Below, one piece after another: positions 1-8,908 of a DNA stretch of 64,000 nt. Numbering within the stretch: the first letter of the stretch is position 1; each line of letters begins with the position of its first letter. The notes beneath the pieces are model-generated. The model saw only the letters and a program-made list of their open reading frames with translations. It was not told the origin of the DNA and did no database searches. A program made the position numbers and the translations under genes. Origin of the DNA: Bin87 sp965222895 (lineage in GTDB: Bacteria; Chloroflexota; Dehalococcoidia; Lucifugimonadales; UBA3495); NCBI GenBank assembly GCA_965222895.1, contig CBDCVB010000001.1:1054001-1118000 (forward strand). Direction: 5' to 3'.

Positions 1-544
1 TATCCCGCGCTCGCTTGCTGATGCCGAAATCGACAGCCACTAGGATCAGATCGTGCAGCCCCTTTTCGATGAAGTAGTTGGACAGAATCGGCTCGGCGGT
101 GAGTTCGTCCACCGGGATGTTGAAAAACCCCTGAATCTGTCCGGCGTGCAAGTCCAGCGTGAGCACACGGTCGGCGCCGGCGGTGCTGATCAGGTCGGCC
201 ACCAGTCTTGCGGTGATGGGAACCCGGGGCTGGTCTTTCTTGTCCGTGCGACCGTAGCCGTAGTAGGACACCACCGCGGTGATTCGGCCCGCCGATGCCC
301 GACGGCAGGCGTCAATCATTATCAGAAGTTCCATCAGGTTGTCGTTGGTGGGCGCCACCGTTGGCTGAATGATGAACACGTCGCGCTCGCGGATGTTCTC
401 CCCGATACGGACGAACGTGTTGTCGTTGGCGAACTTGAACACATCGCTCTGACCCAGGGGGATTCCCAGATAGTGGCAAACATCCTGCGCCAGTTGGGGA
501 TGGGCATTGCCGGAAAACACCTTCAATTCGTTCAGCATGGGCAT
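1..544 (-). CDS. prs: Ribose-phosphate pyrophosphokinase, N-terminal part (runs off left edge)
   Basis: Makes PRPP from ribose 5-phosphate and ATP for nucleotide, histidine and tryptophan synthesis in the cytoplasm. About 181 residues are visible. The N-terminus reads MPMLNELKVFSGNAHPQLA, followed by the family blocks FANDNTFVRIGENIRERDVF, QPTVAPTNDNLMELLIMIDA and SYYGYGRTDKKDQPR (ATP-binding flexible region), then LDLHAGQIQGFF. The start at 544 is preferred over the in-frame ATG at 538 because AAGGTG lies 7 bases upstream of it. The gene is divergent from lepB. The C-terminal half with the PRPP loop lies outside the window. Confidence 0.93.
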   Translation of the reverse strand, partial: MPMLNELKVFSGNAHPQLAQDVCHYLGIPLGQSDVFKFANDNTFVRIGENIRERDVFIIQPTVAPTNDNLMELLIMIDACRRASAGRITAVVSYYGYGRTDKKDQPRVPITARLVADLISTAGADRVLTLDLHAGQIQGFFNIPVDELTAEPILSNYFIEKGLHDLILVAVDFGISKRARD

Positions 545-797
545 AGCAGCACCTTCAGTAGCGGATGGGACAACCGGGGGCGGCCGGCGATTGCACAGAC
601 GACGGCCGAAGTGAAGTGTCGGTCGGGTAATGGTAAATGCGCAGGCAAAGGTAGTCAACGCCGGGGGAGTCTGGCGCGCAGCCCGGTTGGCGTACTGCTA
701 GAATATTAGCGCAGTGACGCCGCAGTAGTAATGCCACCAGCCGGAAATTATGAACGCCCGAGATTGCCAACCCCCGTGTCTATGAACGTCGGCGACT

Positions 798-1379
798 ATG
801 AACGACCGTAGCTGGCTGCGCGAACTCGTCGAGGTTGCCATCATTGGGATGCTGGTGTTTACCGCCATCCAGGTGGCGCTGGTGAACTTCCGCGTCGAGG
901 GATCCAGTATGCGACCCACCCTGCTGCCGGGGCACTACCTGATGGTGGGCAAGCTGCTGTACTTCCGGCTGGATACCGACCGGCTGGGTAAAATCATCCC
1001 GTTTTGGCAACCTGGCGAACCACAGCTGGTTTACCTGGTGCGCCCGCCGGCCCGCGGAGACGTTATCGTCTTTGACTATCCACGAGACACGGAGCGGCAA
1101 TTCGTGAAACGGATCGTCGGTGAACCGGGGGACGTGGTGACGATTCACGGCGGAGTAGTCAGCATCAACGGCGTGCCGCTGGATGAACCCTATCTGCCGG
1201 CGCTGGGCCGGAGCGATATGCACCCGGTTCGGCTGGAGGATAACGAGTATTTCGTCCTGGGCGACAACCGCACCGGCAGCCAGGATTCCCGGCACTGGGG
1301 TACGCTGGCGGCCAACCACATCATCGGGAAGGTATGGGCGGTTTACTGGCCCCGGTCGGCCTGGGGATTTCCGGACTAG
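798..1379 (+). CDS. lepB: Signal peptidase I
   Basis: Membrane-bound serine protease that removes signal peptides from exported proteins. The 193-residue product has one N-terminal membrane segment (about residues 11-30). It carries the catalytic serine in GSSMRP (Ser37), the general-base lysine in QFVKRIVGEPGD (Lys104), and box E GDNRTGSQDSRHWG near the C-terminus. The length fits single-anchor bacterial enzymes. No strong ribosome site precedes ATG 798, so the start is judged by the membrane segment. It is divergent from prs and convergent with the Rieske gene. Confidence 0.95.
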   Translation: MNDRSWLRELVEVAIIGMLVFTAIQVALVNFRVEGSSMRPTLLPGHYLMVGKLLYFRLDTDRLGKIIPFWQPGEPQLVYLVRPPARGDVIVFDYPRDTERQFVKRIVGEPGDVVTIHGGVVSINGVPLDEPYLPALGRSDMHPVRLEDNEYFVLGDNRTGSQDSRHWGTLAANHIIGKVWAVYWPRSAWGFPD

Positions 1380-1395
1380 AGCGGCAACCAGCGCC

Positions 1396-1425
1396 GTCAT
1401 TGCGAGCGCAGCGCGGCAATCTCGT
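1396..1425. repeat. Half copy of the TCATTGCGAG dispersed repeat
   Basis: The segment between lepB and the Rieske gene carries TCATTGCGAGCGCAGCGCGG followed by CAATCTCG. This is the same half-unit seen at 44071 and in the full inverted-repeat copies at 43891, 56547 and 58180. The rest of the gap to 1548 holds GCTCACGGTGAGCCCGTCGA, another repeat-like sequence, and no gene. Confidence 0.7.
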
Positions 1426-1548
1426 TCGGCGCCCTGCGACAAGCACTGGCGATAAGCTCAGGTTGAGCGGCCCGCCTGACCATCATCCGCTCACGGTGAG
1501 CCCGTCGAACCGTCCGCCCCTCGCAATGGCAAATAGGTGGCGAATGGG

Positions 1549-1875
1549 TTATTCGCGTTCGATTACCGGGCCTACGAGAACGTCGTCTCCGTCAACGCGG
1601 ATGGCGAATTTGCGTAGGGCTTCGGTGGCCGGCGGCGTAACGGGCCGGCCGCTGGCGATGTCGAAAACCGCGCCGTGCAGGGGACACACAATCTCCTCTT
1701 CCTCCAGGTCGCCTTCCGACAGGTTGGCGTAGGCATGGGTGCAGATGTCGTCGCAGGCGTGCAGCTCTCCTTCCAGGTTCACCAGCAGGATTTCTTCCGC
1801 TCCCACCTTCACCGACAGCATATCGCCGGGCGGGATGTCGCTGAGGGAGGCAACTTTGACAAATTCGTCGGCCAT
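1549..1875 (-). CDS. Rieske-type [2Fe-2S] ferredoxin
   Basis: Small soluble electron carrier of 108 residues. Both Rieske cluster-binding boxes are intact: Cys45-Thr-His47 and Cys64-Pro-Leu-His67-Gly. The length and the acidic linker between the boxes fit the ferredoxin component of non-heme oxygenases or a NirD-like protein. AAGGAG precedes the ATG by about 9 bases. No partner oxygenase or reductase is adjacent, so its electron acceptor is unknown. It is convergent with lepB. Confidence 0.88.
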   Translation of the reverse strand: MADEFVKVASLSDIPPGDMLSVKVGAEEILLVNLEGELHACDDICTHAYANLSEGDLEEEEIVCPLHGAVFDIASGRPVTPPATEALRKFAIRVDGDDVLVGPVIERE

Positions 1876-2112
1876 TGGGCACGCTCCTTAACCTTACTAT
1901 GCGCGGTGTCGCCGCGCCGATAACAGCATCAGCCCGCGCGAATATCCGTCGGCAGTATATTAGCAGTATATTGTATGACAAACACCGCGAAAACGGGCGG
2001 CCCCGTTTCCAGATGTGGCGCGCCGTTGGTTGCCTATTCCGGGCGCACGTGTTAACCTGTTTCGCGAAAGAACCACAAATCGGAAATGTAAGAGAAAGGT
2101 ACGTATCAGGTA

Positions 2113-2379
2113 ATGTTGGACGCGGACGTCAAGCAAAGAATCATCACAGAATATCGCACCCACGACACGGACACCGGTTCCACTGAGCTACAGGTAGCCA
2201 TGCTGACCGAGCGTATTCGGCAGGTTACAGACCACCTTCGCACGCATCGCAAGGACGTTCACTCGCGGCGTGGGCTGGTTACGATGGTGTCCAAGCGGCG
2301 GCGGCTGCTCAACTTCCTGAGCAACGAGGACGTGGGACGCTATCAGAGACTGATCGGCCGTCTGGGCCTGCGCCGGTAG
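2113..2379 (+). CDS. rpsO: 30S ribosomal protein S15
   Basis: Primary 16S rRNA-binding protein of the small subunit platform. The 88 residues match the usual length and contain the conserved blocks DTGSTELQVAMLTERI, HLRTHRKDVHSRRGL and RRRLLNFL. The rpsO-pnp order is widely conserved in bacteria and is kept here, although the two genes are separated by about 515 bases. Confidence 0.97.
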   Translation: MLDADVKQRIITEYRTHDTDTGSTELQVAMLTERIRQVTDHLRTHRKDVHSRRGLVTMVSKRRRLLNFLSNEDVGRYQRLIGRLGLRR

Positions 2380-2895
2380 GCGCTGTTATCGCCGGCAGTC
2401 CGGTCAACCGCCTCTGCTCAATCAGACGGTGACCGGAACGCGAATTGAACGGGGCGAATCCCACGGGTATACAGAGCAAACCGCAGTTTTTGGCCGGCCC
2501 CGGCAAATCCGGAAAGCAACCCACCTCGTAATTAAGCCGGTCAGGCCGACGGTGGCCGGCAACCGCCGCAATCTCGGTGGCCAACAAAGGCCCGCCCGCT
2601 GGCAGCGCTGCGCCGGCCAGGTCTGAAACGAATGACCGCCAACCAAACGAATACTGACCCAGACAGCGCTCACTGAACGGGCGCTCACTGAACGGGAACG
2701 GGAAGAGGGGGTAGAAGGAGTCGGGTGAGGAACCGACCAACGTTAAGGGACAACGGCGCCGATAGTTGATGCGCCACGGACTACCCCAAAGCAACTAACT
2801 GTAAAGCCGGCGCACAGCAACCATAGATTGGTTGGCCGGCATCGCGAAGTGCATGAAGCACGAAATCGAAGAGAGAGGTAGAAAAAACTACTGTT
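2380..2895. other. rpsO-pnp intergenic region with a 15-bp tandem repeat
   Basis: About 515 bases without a convincing gene. It contains two perfect tandem copies of GCGCTCACTGAACGG (2666-2680 and 2681-2695). The segment probably holds the pnp promoter and leader. A purine-rich GAGAGAGG lies about 14 bases before the pnp start. No recognisable terminator or riboswitch was seen. Confidence 0.5.
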
Positions 2896-5598
2896 ATGAC
2901 CACAATTGACGCCACTAGTACACTGTTGAATCCCTTCGCCGTGAGCGGCGAGATTGGCGGGCATCCGGTGGTGCTGGAAACGGGCCGACTGGCGCAGCAA
3001 GCGCACGGCGCCGTTACCATCACCTGCGGTGAGACCATTCTGCTGGCCACCGCCGTTATGTCCGACCAGTCCCGGGAAGGCATCGACTTTCTGCCGCTGA
3101 CCGTTGAGTTCGAAGAGAGGCTCTACGCCGTGGGCAAGATTCCCGGCAGCTTCTTCCGACGCGAGGGGCGTCCCGGCACCGAGGCAATCCTGTCGGCGCG
3201 GCTTACCGACCGCAGTATCCGGCCCCTGTTCCCCAAGGGCATCCACAATGAAATCCAGGTAATCATGACCGTCCTGTCCGTGGACGAGAACCATCCGCCG
3301 GAAACTCTGGGCATGGTTGCGGCTTCCGCCGCCCTGTCCATCAGCCGCATCCCCTTCGACGGGCCGATTGCCGCCTGCCGGGTAACCTGGGATGGCAGCG
3401 AGTTCCGCATCAACGGCAGCTACGCGCAGGCTTCGTCGGCCCGACTCAACATGGTGGTGGCCAGCAACCGCGAAGCCATCATGATGGTTGAATCCGGTTC
3501 GGTGGAGGTGTCGGAAGAAACCATCCTGGAGGGCATTCGCCTAGCGCACCAGAGCAACGTGCAAACCATCGGGCTCATTGACCAGATGGTGGCAGCGCGC
3601 GGCGATGAGAAAGTAACCGTTACGGTGGACTACTCGGCAGCCGAAGAACGCGAGCAGAAGGTTGATGCCCTGGTGAACGGGCGCATCGCCGAGGTGCTGG
3701 AGCGCAACTCATACAAGAGTGAACGCGATGCCGGCCTGGACGCCATCGAATCCGAAATCGCCGCCCAGCTGGCCGACGATGTGTCCGCCAAAGAGGTGGC
3801 CGAAGCCTTCAAGAATCTGGTCAAGGGACAAGTTCGCAGCCGGATCCTGAACCGGAATATGCGGCCCGACGGTCGCAGCCTGAACGAAATCCGGCCCATC
3901 ACGTGCAGCGTTGGCGAGTTGCCGCGGGCGCACGGTAGCGGGTTGTTCACCCGTGGTCAAACGCAGGTGTTGTCCATTGCCACGCTGGCGTCGCTGTCGA
4001 TGAAGCAGACGCTGGACACCGTGGGCCCCGAGAATACTAAGCAGTTTATGCACCACTACAACTTCCCGCCGTACAGCGTGGGAGAAGCGCGCCGCGTGGG
4101 TTCCCCTGGCCGGCGCGAAATCGGACACGGCGCCCTGGCAGAGCGAGCCATCCTGTCGGCGTTGCCGTCGAACGACGATTTTCCTTACACCCTGCGCGTG
4201 GTCAGCGAAGTGCTGGCGTCCAACGGCTCGACGTCGATGGCCAGCGTGTGCGGCTCATCCTTGGCCCTGATGGACGCCGGCGTGCCCCTGCGGTCTCCGG
4301 TGGCCGGCATCGCCATGGGCCTGATTACCGACTCCGCCGACGGGCAGTATGCCATCCTCAGCGACATCCAGGGCATCGAGGACTTCCTCGGCGACATGGA
4401 CTTCAAGGTTGCTGGCACGGCCCAGGGCATCAATGCGTTGCAAATGGACATCAAGATTGATGGCCTGACCGAGAACCTGCTGAGCGAAGCGCTGGAGCAG
4501 GCTCGCGTCGGTCGCCTGCACATTCTGGACCGCATGGCCGAGGCCATCACGGAGCCGCGCTCGCAGATGAGCAAGTACGCGCCCAAGCTGATCCGGATGC
4601 AGATACCGGTCGAGAAGATCGGGGCGCTCATCGGACCTGGCGGGCGTGTCATCCGCGCCATCCAGGAAGAGACGGGTTGCTCAATTGACGTTGCCGACGA
4701 CGGTTCGGTTACCATCGGTTCCAGCGACCAGTCCATGATTGAGCTGGCCACCAGTCGGGTGGACGGGTTGACCCGGGACCCTGAGATTGGAGACATCATC
4801 ACCGGCAAGGTTACCCGCACCACCAACTTCGGTGTGTTCGTGGAACTGACGCCGGGCGGCAAGGATGGCCTGGTTCGCAACGAAGAAATGGGCGATCTGG
4901 CCTACGAAGACGTGGGCTTGGGCCAGGAAATTACCGTGATGATTCACGAAATCGACCACATGGGCCGGATCAATATGTCCCGCCGCGCCCTGATGGGAGA
5001 TACCACGCCGGCCCCGCCGCGCCCTGAGCGCAGCAACTTCGACGACCGTCCCCGTGGCCCTCGCCCCGGTGGCTTCAGTGGCGGTGGTGGCGGTGGCGGT
5101 GGAAACCGTGGCGGCGGCGGTGGCGGTGGCAATCGCGGTGGCGGCGGCGGCGGAAACCGGGACCGCAACGGCGGTGGCGGCGGACGTGAGGGCGGTGGAC
5201 GCGATGGCGGCGGCAACCGCGGTGGCTTCGGTGGCGGCGGCGGCGGTGGAAACCGTGGCGGCTTTGGCGGCGACCGTGATCGTGGCCCGCGTCCTGGCGG
5301 AGGTGGCAACCGCCCCGGCTACGGCGGCAACCGTGAAGGCGGCAATCGTGACGCAGGGAACCGTGACGCGGGTAATCGTGACGCGGGTAATCGTGACGCG
5401 GGGAACCGTGACGCGGGTAATCGTGACGCGGGTAACCGGGATGGCAGCCAACGCAACGAGCGCGACCGTAACTCCATGCTCGGCAGCGACCCCAACGACC
5501 GCGGCGGTCGTCGGCCTCCCCCGCGCGATGCCGGTAGGGGTAATCCCTCCGACCGTCGGTTCCTCGGCGGTGGTGGTGGCGGTGGCGGACGCCGGTAG
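2896..5598 (+). CDS. pnp: Polynucleotide phosphorylase with long Gly/Arg-rich tail
   Basis: 3'-to-5' phosphorolytic exoribonuclease of the mRNA decay machinery. The order is RNase PH domain 1, an all-alpha linker, RNase PH domain 2 (including FNFPPYSVGEARR-type and GSSLALMDAGVPL blocks), a KH domain near residues 568-615 (IGPGGRVIRAI) and an S1 domain near residues 630-695 (GKVTRTTNFGVFVELTPGG). The core ends near residue 700, the usual full length. About 200 more residues follow: RGG/GGGGG low complexity, then tandem NRDAG units. The tail probably adds RNA binding or condensation. Long antisense frames over this tail are composition shadows. Confidence 0.97.
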   Translation: MTTIDATSTLLNPFAVSGEIGGHPVVLETGRLAQQAHGAVTITCGETILLATAVMSDQSREGIDFLPLTVEFEERLYAVGKIPGSFFRREGRPGTEAILSARLTDRSIRPLFPKGIHNEIQVIMTVLSVDENHPPETLGMVAASAALSISRIPFDGPIAACRVTWDGSEFRINGSYAQASSARLNMVVASNREAIMMVESGSVEVSEETILEGIRLAHQSNVQTIGLIDQMVAARGDEKVTVTVDYSAAEEREQKVDALVNGRIAEVLERNSYKSERDAGLDAIESEIAAQLADDVSAKEVAEAFKNLVKGQVRSRILNRNMRPDGRSLNEIRPITCSVGELPRAHGSGLFTRGQTQVLSIATLASLSMKQTLDTVGPENTKQFMHHYNFPPYSVGEARRVGSPGRREIGHGALAERAILSALPSNDDFPYTLRVVSEVLASNGSTSMASVCGSSLALMDAGVPLRSPVAGIAMGLITDSADGQYAILSDIQGIEDFLGDMDFKVAGTAQGINALQMDIKIDGLTENLLSEALEQARVGRLHILDRMAEAITEPRSQMSKYAPKLIRMQIPVEKIGALIGPGGRVIRAIQEETGCSIDVADDGSVTIGSSDQSMIELATSRVDGLTRDPEIGDIITGKVTRTTNFGVFVELTPGGKDGLVRNEEMGDLAYEDVGLGQEITVMIHEIDHMGRINMSRRALMGDTTPAPPRPERSNFDDRPRGPRPGGFSGGGGGGGGNRGGGGGGGNRGGGGGGNRDRNGGGGGREGGGRDGGGNRGGFGGGGGGGNRGGFGGDRDRGPRPGGGGNRPGYGGNREGGNRDAGNRDAGNRDAGNRDAGNRDAGNRDAGNRDGSQRNERDRNSMLGSDPNDRGGRRPPPRDAGRGNPSDRRFLGGGGGGGGRR
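5326..5445 (+). repeat. 15-bp coding tandem repeat in the pnp tail
   Basis: Eight head-to-tail 15-bp units, typically GGTAATCGTGACGCG, encode NRDAG (first unit NREGG, last NRDGS). The phase keeps the reading frame, so unit number could vary without breaking pnp. Third positions alternate between AAT/AAC and GGG/GGT, which shows partial divergence between units. Confidence 0.93.
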
Positions 5599-5699
5599 TA
5601 GCACACTGCCAAAATGAACTCTACCGTCAAACTCGGTGTGGCTTGCGAAGGGCGTTAACTCAGATATAGAATGCCAGTCAAGGAGGAAACTGGGAAACT

Positions 5700-6143
5700 A
5701 TGGACGTTGCGTTAATCGCCGGGTTAGTTGGATCGGTGGTAAGCTCTGCCACCTTGGTTGTCCTCATAGGCGGCGGTTTCTACTGGTCAGGGCGCGTGTC
5801 TGCTCGCGTGGACAGCCTTGACAGGCGGATAGACACGCTGGACAAGCGAACGGATACGCTGGACCAGCGGATAGACACGCTGGACAGGCGAATGGATACG
5901 CTGGACGGGCGAATGGATACGCTATCCGGTGCTGTTAATCTTCTACGTGTAGAGCTATTGGATGAAATGCGCCGGAATCAGCAAATGTTGCTGACCGCGT
6001 TGAGTGGTCATGCCCATAGTGACACAAACGAGGTATGGTTCGGTCAACCGTTGGGTGTTGGAACCCTAATTGTCCGCCACGCTCCGCCGCCGGGCACCGA
6101 AGCACAGGCCGTCCCACCGGGCGCCGAAGTGCCGGCTACATAG
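5700..6143 (+). CDS. Small membrane-anchored coiled-coil protein
   Basis: No family recognised. The 147 residues start with a hydrophobic segment (about residues 3-27). They continue as an almost perfect heptad array of the type LDRRIDT/LDGRMDT (about residues 38-80), predicted to be a coiled coil, then a short helix and a proline-rich tail ending GAEVPAT. The heptads come from 21-bp tandem DNA repeats. It sits downstream of pnp and ends before a bidirectional terminator. A similar design occurs at 47375-47692. Confidence 0.7.
   Translation: MDVALIAGLVGSVVSSATLVVLIGGGFYWSGRVSARVDSLDRRIDTLDKRTDTLDQRIDTLDRRMDTLDGRMDTLSGAVNLLRVELLDEMRRNQQMLLTALSGHAHSDTNEVWFGQPLGVGTLIVRHAPPPGTEAQAVPPGAEVPAT
5820..5924 (+). 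repeat. 21-bp tandem repeat encoding heptads
   Basis: Five units of 21 bp of the type GACAGGCGAATGGATACGCT plus G. Units 1 and 3 and units 2, 4 and 5 are the closest pairs. Each unit encodes one heptad of the coiled coil. Confidence 0.92.
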
Positions 6144-6176
6144 CTGGTAGGTTCAGGCCAGGGCTCGGCCGAATGC

Positions 6177-6210
6177 AAAACACCCCTCTCCCAGCGGGAG
6201 AGGGGCTTTT
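6177..6210. terminator. Bidirectional intrinsic terminator
   Basis: A perfect 10-bp stem, CCCCTCTCCC with GGGAGAGGGG, closes an AGC loop. It is preceded by AAAA and followed by CTTTT, so it can terminate both the plus-strand coiled-coil gene and the minus-strand mutM. Confidence 0.85.
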
Positions 6211-6239
6211 GGCACGACACTGCAGTATCTTCCTCTCGC

Positions 6240-7061
6240 TCAGTTTTTCAGCAGCATTCCGGGTTGGCAGTGGCGGCAGTAGCTGGTTATGCGCTGGTTG
6301 GCTTTCAGCTCGGTGATGGCGCCGCCGCAGCGGGGGCAGGGCTGGCCGCCCCTGTTATGCACGGCCAGAAAATCCCGCACCTTGTGGTCAATCTGCTCGC
6401 CCATGTGCTGGCGCACGGTGTCCATGGCGTCCAGGACCACTTGACGGCAGGAGTGGTGGATGCGGCGCAGCTCATCGTCGGTCAGCGCGTTGCGCTTCTT
6501 GAACGGATACACGCCGGCGTGGAACAGAATCTCGTCGGCGTAAGCGTTGCCGATGCCGGACACCACACGCCCGCGAGTCAGCACGCCCTAGATCTCGCCG
6601 CTAAACCCCTTCAAGTTCGCCTTGAAGTCATCAAATCTCGTGGCGTCCAGCACGTCCGGCCCCTGCTCGGCCAGCCCCGGCACGGCGTCCAACTGGTCTT
6701 CGGACACATAGTAGAACTGCCCCATCTGCCGGTCGTCGACGTAGCGCAGGTCAATCTCGCCGGATAGCTGGAAGCGCACGCAGGTTTTTTTGAACACGCG
6801 CTACTTGCTGGGGACGTACTGCAGCCCGCCGGTCAGCTTGGGATTGATGACCAGGTTGCGCCCGCCGGACAACCTCAGCAGCCGAAATTTGCCCTGTCGC
6901 TCGATGGAGCCAAACTCCCGGCCAACAGCGTCTTCGGTCATGTCGCCGGCCACCGACCGCACCACGCTGGGCTTTAGCGCCTGCGCGCCGATTATCGACT
7001 GGCCCGGCAACTGCGACTGCAAGAACTCGGCAACCACCTGCATTTCGGGCGCTTCGGGCAT
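6240..7061 (-). pseudogene. mutM: Formamidopyrimidine-DNA glycosylase with two in-frame amber codons
   Basis: MutM excises oxidised purines in base-excision repair. The start MPEAPEM supplies the catalytic Pro2 and Glu3, with GGAGG 9 bases upstream. The C-terminus has the zinc finger CPRCG...CRHCQ. TAG codons at 6801-6803 and 6588-6590 interrupt one continuous frame. The second lies in GEI-stop-GVLTRG, where relatives usually have Lys (AAG to TAG would be one change). Everything between and after the stops is still recognisable, so the lesions are recent or read through. TAG serves as the normal stop for lepB, rpsO and pnp nearby, so reassignment is unlikely. Confidence 0.88.
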
Positions 7062-7360
7062 ATTGAACCGGCCTCCGGATATTTGCTGCCTTACCCCGAA
7101 TCCACCGAAGGGATGGTCGCTGTCGTTGACACAAGGGATGATGGGTAAGGGAAGGCGAACGGGCCTGGCCAGATCCCAATAGATGGGGATCAGGGTGGCG
7201 TGAGGGCAGCCACACCGGCACGATGCTGGCGGCCGTGCGGCCATGGCGGGCGGAATTCGACAGGCGGTAGGCAGGAAGTGCCCCTGGCGGACCGAGTTGG
7301 CGCGAGTTGGCGGGGACGTTCAGTTGGCCGGATGGCGGGTCAGTGGGAGACAGGCTGCCG

Positions 7361-8834
7361 TCAGGTTGGGAGTGGCAGGGCTCTCAATCGAGCGAGGGCG
7401 CGACTGAACCGGTTTTCCCAGGGCCAGCGCTGGGGCAGATGCAAAGTGAGGCGGCGCGCCGAGCGGGTGAGCCGTCCGGCCATAGAGAAGCAGCGTCGTC
7501 GGAGGGTCTTGGTGGTTACCAGTTGCTCGCCCAGACCGATGCGCGCTGTCCAGCGAGCGAGATTGTGGGCGATAACCTGGACGGCCAGCCAGGCGGCGTT
7601 GGCGGCGAAGCGGCCCGAGGGGAGATGGTTCAACCCCACGCCGTACTTGAGGTCTCGGATGGCATTCTCGATCTCGGCGTGGCGCCGATGGTCGGCCTCC
7701 GGTTCCCGGGTTGCCCCGTCCCGGTCGGTGATAAAGCCGTGATAGCGGTAGGCGGCGAAGAGGGCCAACTGGGTACCGGGCGTGGGTTTTACCCGCCGGA
7801 CGACGAGCCGCGTGGGTGCGGCGTTGGGCTCACTCTGAAAGGGGGTGTAGCTGGTCTCGGCCACAGCGGCGGCGCCCTCCATCCAGTAGGGAATCGGCGT
7901 CCAGTCGGTCTCGGGTATGGCCTCGATGAGATTACGCAGGCTTTTATGTTGGCGAATGGTGATGGAGCAGCGGACATCCATTGCGCGGCAGACCGCGACC
8001 AGGGCGTGGGCATAGAAGCCGCTGTCGGCCCGCACCGTGAGTTGTCCTCTGGCGCCAGCGTAGCGTACCCGCCCCACCGTCTCACGCAGTAAGTGGGCGG
8101 CGGCCCGAGCGGTGTTGGCGCGGCCCTCGCGCAGCCGAGACATCAGCACGTCGCCGGTGCCGGCCCCAGTAGTCCAGGCCCGGGCCAGCAGCGGGTGATA
8201 GCCTCGCTGGCCGGTGTAGCTGTGGTGGCGGGCGCCCTCCTTGGCCAGACCGTAGGTCTCGCAGATGGTGGAGTCCAGGTCGATGGTCAACGGCCCGTCG
8301 CCGGGTCCGGCCCCAACGGCCCAGGCCCGGGCCAGCAGCTCCCGGCTGACCCGATCCAGTTGGCGGACCTGGCCCCACCGGAAACTGCGCAGGAAGGTCC
8401 CCAGGGTGGGTAACTGTTCACGTTTGAGGGGACCAGATCGGTTTACAAAACAGATTCTGTGCTTGGCCACCCGTCCAAAACCAGTCGCAAAGGCCGGAGG
8501 TCCCCTCAAGTCTGAACAGTTACCAGGGTGGATGGCGCCTTGACTACGCAGCCGATGGCCAGCCGTCCTGCCGGTAGCGCAACACGTCGGCGTCGTCGAT
8601 GCAGTCGCCCCCAGCCAGCGCTGACGCCACCAGGGTCATCATCTGGTCGCCCGTGTTCGCCCGACCCGGAGCATTGCCCAGGTCGAGGCGCTGCTGGACC
8701 AGTTGGGGCAGACCCAGGTGCTGGGCCAACGTGGCGGGCAGGATCAGCCCGGCATTGTTGACCAGGCGATGGTCATCGAAGGCGATGTGGATGCGGTCGG
8801 GGTGGCTGCGTGGTAGCATCTTGCGTGGTAGCAT
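7361..8834 (-). pseudogene. IS1380-family transposase, frameshifted and split
   Basis: The N-terminal part (8544-8834) ends in ALAGGDCIDDADVLR and then shifts frame. The intended continuation, GCVVKAPSTLGTFLRSFRW, is recovered only by changing frame near 8560 and removing the insertion at 8410-8531. The C-terminal part (7361 to about 8400) keeps DLDST, RADSGFY and EIENAIRDLKYGVGLNHLPSG, all family DDE landmarks. There are at least two independent lesions, so no active enzyme is expected. Confidence 0.85.
8410..8523. mobile_element. IS66-type MITE inserted in the IS1380 transposase
   Basis: A 114-bp element with about 25-bp terminal inverted repeats starting GTAACTGTTCA and ending TTGAGGGGACC (22 of 25 matches). 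It is flanked by a perfect 8-bp direct duplication, CAGGGTGG (8402-8409 and 8524-8531). Ends starting GTAA and an 8-bp target duplication are hallmarks of the IS66 family. There is no coding capacity. Removing it with one duplication copy restores the transposase motif APSTLGTFLRSF. Confidence 0.85.
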
Positions 8835-8908
8835 CTATTCGGTGCTCTTGGTCTGGGGTTGTTTTGCTGTCTCGAAAACCATTATCCCAGATGCACCGGA
8901 GCACTTTC

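Noticed and set aside
780..1442. 220-residue minus-strand frame opposite lepB
   Set aside because: Shadow of the signal peptidase gene, without start signal or family.
4681..5604. 307-residue minus-strand frame over the pnp tail, and other long frames there
   Set aside because: Only Ala/Thr/Val or Pro/Arg low complexity, the mirror of the Gly/Arg repeats. No start signal and no family.
5326..5924. CRISPR-like array
   Set aside because: The 15-bp and 21-bp repeats are contiguous, in frame and without spacers. They are coding tandem repeats.
6240..7061. Amber reassignment or pyrrolysine use to explain the mutM stops
   Set aside because: TAG ends lepB, rpsO, pnp, hflK and dxr normally. No pyl genes or suppressor tRNA were seen, and other broken frames use TGA and TAA.
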